Shown here: positions 61,991 to 64,000 of the stretch, one piece after another
How the letters are laid out: every line of letters starts with the position of its first letter
Numbering within the stretch: the first letter of the stretch is position 1
DNA from: Cellulomonas sp.
GTDB taxonomy: Bacteria > Actinomycetota > Actinomycetes > Actinomycetales > Cellulomonadaceae
Reading direction: 5' to 3'
DNA: 64,000 bases
Assembly: GCF_017744555.1 (NCBI RefSeq)
Contig: NZ_JAGIBD010000001.1
Location: 429,606-493,605, forward strand
The notes under the pieces: generated by a model
Database searches by the model: none
Told to the model about the DNA's origin: nothing
The model's input: only the letters and a program-made list of their open reading frames with translations
Program-made: the position numbers and the translations under genes

Positions 61991-63145
61991 GTGGCCCAGG
62001 ATCGGTACGACGTCGCGGTGGTCGGGGGCGGAGCCACGGGCTCGGCGACGGCCTGGGCCCTGGCGCGCAGCGGGCACCGCGTGGTGCTCGTCGAGGAGCG
62101 GACGTCGCCGGCTGACTCGGGCCTCGACCTCGTCCGGCTCGGGCACGCCGACCCCGACCGCACCCGCCTGGCGCTCCTGACGCACCAGTGGTGGCAGATC
62201 CTCGAGCAGGAGTCCGGCGCCGAGCTCCTCACGCTCACCGGTTGCGTCGAGCACGGGCCCGTCGAGGCCCTGCGGCCGCTCGTCGAGACCCTGCTGGTCT
62301 CCGACATCCCGTTCGAGTACCTGACGGGGCCCGAGGCGTCCTTGCGCTGGCCGTGGCTCGCGTTCGACGACCGCGTCGTCGTCCAGCCCGTCGCGGGCGT
62401 GGCCGACGCCGGCCGGACGATCCTGACGTGCCAGGAGCAGGCCGCCCTGCACGGCGCGGAGATTCGCCGGGGCACGCGCGCGGTGCGCGTCGAGCGGCTC
62501 GACGACGGGGTCCGGGTGCACGTCGCGGGCGCGAACCCGGAGAAGGCCGCGGGGTGCGCGACGATCGAGGCGGCGGCCGTCGTCGTCGCGGCGGGTCCGG
62601 CCTCCGCCGAGCTGCTCGCGGAGATCGTCGAGCTGCCCTCGAGCCGACCGGTGCGGGACCACCGGACGCAGGGAGCGAGCACGGAGCCGGTCCCCGGGGA
62701 TCGAGGTCCGGCGTTCGTCCACCGCGTCGACGCGGTCGCGCACGGCGCCGCGCGCGGCCCGCTGGGGCCCGACGACGGGTACCCCGTCGACGGCGTCCGC
62801 GGGTACCACGAGCCGGACGGGTCGCTCACCGTCGTGAGCCGCACCGAGGACCTCGACCGCACGGTGCTCGACGAGTACGTCGCGGCCTGGCTGCCCGGTG
62901 TCACGCTGGCCGACCAGCCGGTCCCGGTGACGACCCGGCACGACGGCCCGCTCGTCCTCGACCGGCTGGGTCGCGTGGTCGTCGGCGTGGGGCTCGGGGT
63001 GCACGGCGTCGCGTTCGCCCCCGGGGCCGGTCACGTGCTGGCCACGCTCGCGGAGGACGCCCTCGGGCATGCCCGCCTCTACGACGACCCGGAGGCGTTC
63101 GACCGGGCGCCGTTCGCGCTCACCGCGCTGGTGCCCACGCCGTAG
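61991..63145 (+). CDS. FAD-dependent oxidoreductase (DAO/sarcosine oxidase-like)
   Basis: YDVAVVGGGATGSATAWALARSGHRVVLVEE; GVGLGVHGVAFAPGAGHVLATLA C-terminal FAD site. Confidence 0.88.
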   Translation: MAQDRYDVAVVGGGATGSATAWALARSGHRVVLVEERTSPADSGLDLVRLGHADPDRTRLALLTHQWWQILEQESGAELLTLTGCVEHGPVEALRPLVETLLVSDIPFEYLTGPEASLRWPWLAFDDRVVVQPVAGVADAGRTILTCQEQAALHGAEIRRGTRAVRVERLDDGVRVHVAGANPEKAAGCATIEAAAVVVAAGPASAELLAEIVELPSSRPVRDHRTQGASTEPVPGDRGPAFVHRVDAVAHGAARGPLGPDDGYPVDGVRGYHEPDGSLTVVSRTEDLDRTVLDEYVAAWLPGVTLADQPVPVTTRHDGPLVLDRLGRVVVGVGLGVHGVAFAPGAGHVLATLAEDALGHARLYDDPEAFDRAPFALTALVPTP

Positions 63146-63146
63146 T

Positions 63147-63180
63147 CGCCGTGGGCGGCTCGTGAGGTCCGCCCACGGCG
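63147..63180. terminator. Bidirectional hairpin between convergent genes
   Basis: CGCCGTGGGCGG-N10-CCGCCCACGGCG, 12-bp perfect stem. Confidence 0.7.
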
Positions 63181-63187
63181 CGCGCGG

Positions 63188-63691
63188 TCAGCGGTAGTTG
63201 ACGAACTGCAGGGCCGCGTCGACGTCGGCCCCCTTGAGCAGCGCGATGGTGGCCTGGAGCTCGTCGCGGCTCTTCGCGGACACGCGCAGCTCGTCGCCCT
63301 GGATCTGCGTCTTGACGCCCTTGGGGCCCTCGTCGCGCACGATCTTGGCGAGCTTCTTGGCGACCTCGCTGCTCAGGCCCTCCTTGATGAGCGCCTCGAG
63401 GCGGTACTCCTTGCCCGACGGCTTGGGCTCGGGGCCGTCCTCGCCGGTGTCGAGGGACTTGAGCGAGATGCCGCGCTTGATGAGCTTCGACTGGAACACG
63501 TCGAGCACCGCGAGCACGCGCTCGGAGGAGTTGGCGACCATGAGGATCTTTTCGCCGCTCCAGCTGATCGACGCGCCGACCCCCTTGAAGTCGTAGCGCT
63601 GGGCGATCTCCTTCGCCGCCTGGTTCAGGGCGTTGTCGACCTCCTGGCGGTCGACCTTGCTGACGACGTCGAACGACGACTCGCTCGCCAT
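63188..63691 (-). CDS. YajQ family cyclic-di-GMP/nucleotide-binding protein
   Basis: [64 protein letters not shown]. Confidence 0.96.
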   Translation of the reverse strand: MASESSFDVVSKVDRQEVDNALNQAAKEIAQRYDFKGVGASISWSGEKILMVANSSERVLAVLDVFQSKLIKRGISLKSLDTGEDGPEPKPSGKEYRLEALIKEGLSSEVAKKLAKIVRDEGPKGVKTQIQGDELRVSAKSRDELQATIALLKGADVDAALQFVNYR

Positions 63692-63878
63692 GTGCTCTCC
63701 TCCTGCCGCCCGGCGCTCGCCGGGGCCTGTCCGTGCGTGGTGACGCCCTCGCGGGTCGCACACCACCGTGCTGCATCTCGGGCCGTTTCGCGAGCACTGC
63801 CCGCGGCTTGCTATCCTTCCACCCGCACGCCGCTCGCGGTGTCGGCCTCCGGGTCGACCGTGGAGGTGCGCCGACCCT

Positions 63879-63960
63879 GGCGGGTTACCCGAGTGGCCAA
63901 AGGGGGCTGACTGTAAATCAGCTGGCAACGCCTACGGGGGTTCGAATCCCTCACCCGCCA
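63879..63960 (+). tRNA. tRNA-Tyr (anticodon GTA)
   Basis: Acceptor GGCGGGT/ACCCGCC, anticodon arm GCTGA-CTGTAAA-TCAGC, long variable arm, T arm GGGGG-TTCGAAT-CCCTC; CCA not encoded. Confidence 0.95.
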
Positions 63961-63965
63961 CGCAC

Positions 63966-64000
63966 CGAAGGGGACGTCCTCCACGAGGACGTCCCCTTCG
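63966..64000 (+). terminator. Perfect hairpin immediately after tRNA-Tyr
   Basis: CGAAGGGGACGTCCTC-CAC-GAGGACGTCCCCTTCG, 16-bp perfect stem reaching the window edge. Confidence 0.75.

Overview
High-GC actinobacterial chromosome segment, probably Cellulomonadaceae (inferred from gene content and codon usage, not searched). About 51 protein genes are supported, plus one tRNA-Tyr. There are no rRNAs, CRISPR arrays, transposases, integrases or prophage genes. Much of 28.7-54.4 kb is housekeeping sequence whose order resembles the typA-lpqW-mshB-fdx-dapC-dapD-dapE-LOG-folP2-DUF3117-OMT-sigE-rseA-htrA-tatB region of mycobacteria (recalled from memory). The most unusual locus is 7836-12991 on the minus strand. 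There, six overlapping genes encode a TM1266-type [FeFe]-hydrogenase system regulator, HydE, HydF and a complete NitT/TauT/SsuABC-type ABC transporter, with no HydG or hydrogenase in the window and a SulP transporter just upstream. Other points of interest: a FolP2-like degenerate DHPS paralog; an LpqW-like solute-binding protein beside a full oligopeptide ABC system; a DppB-type permease with a ~200-aa extra membrane insertion; a 10-repeat cell-wall protein; a VanW protein with large 15-bp-repeat low-complexity regions; an O-methyltransferase with an apparent ATC start; a 22-codon uORF coupled to a PP2C phosphatase; several candidate leaderless promoters; and long intergenic hairpins and tandem repeats.
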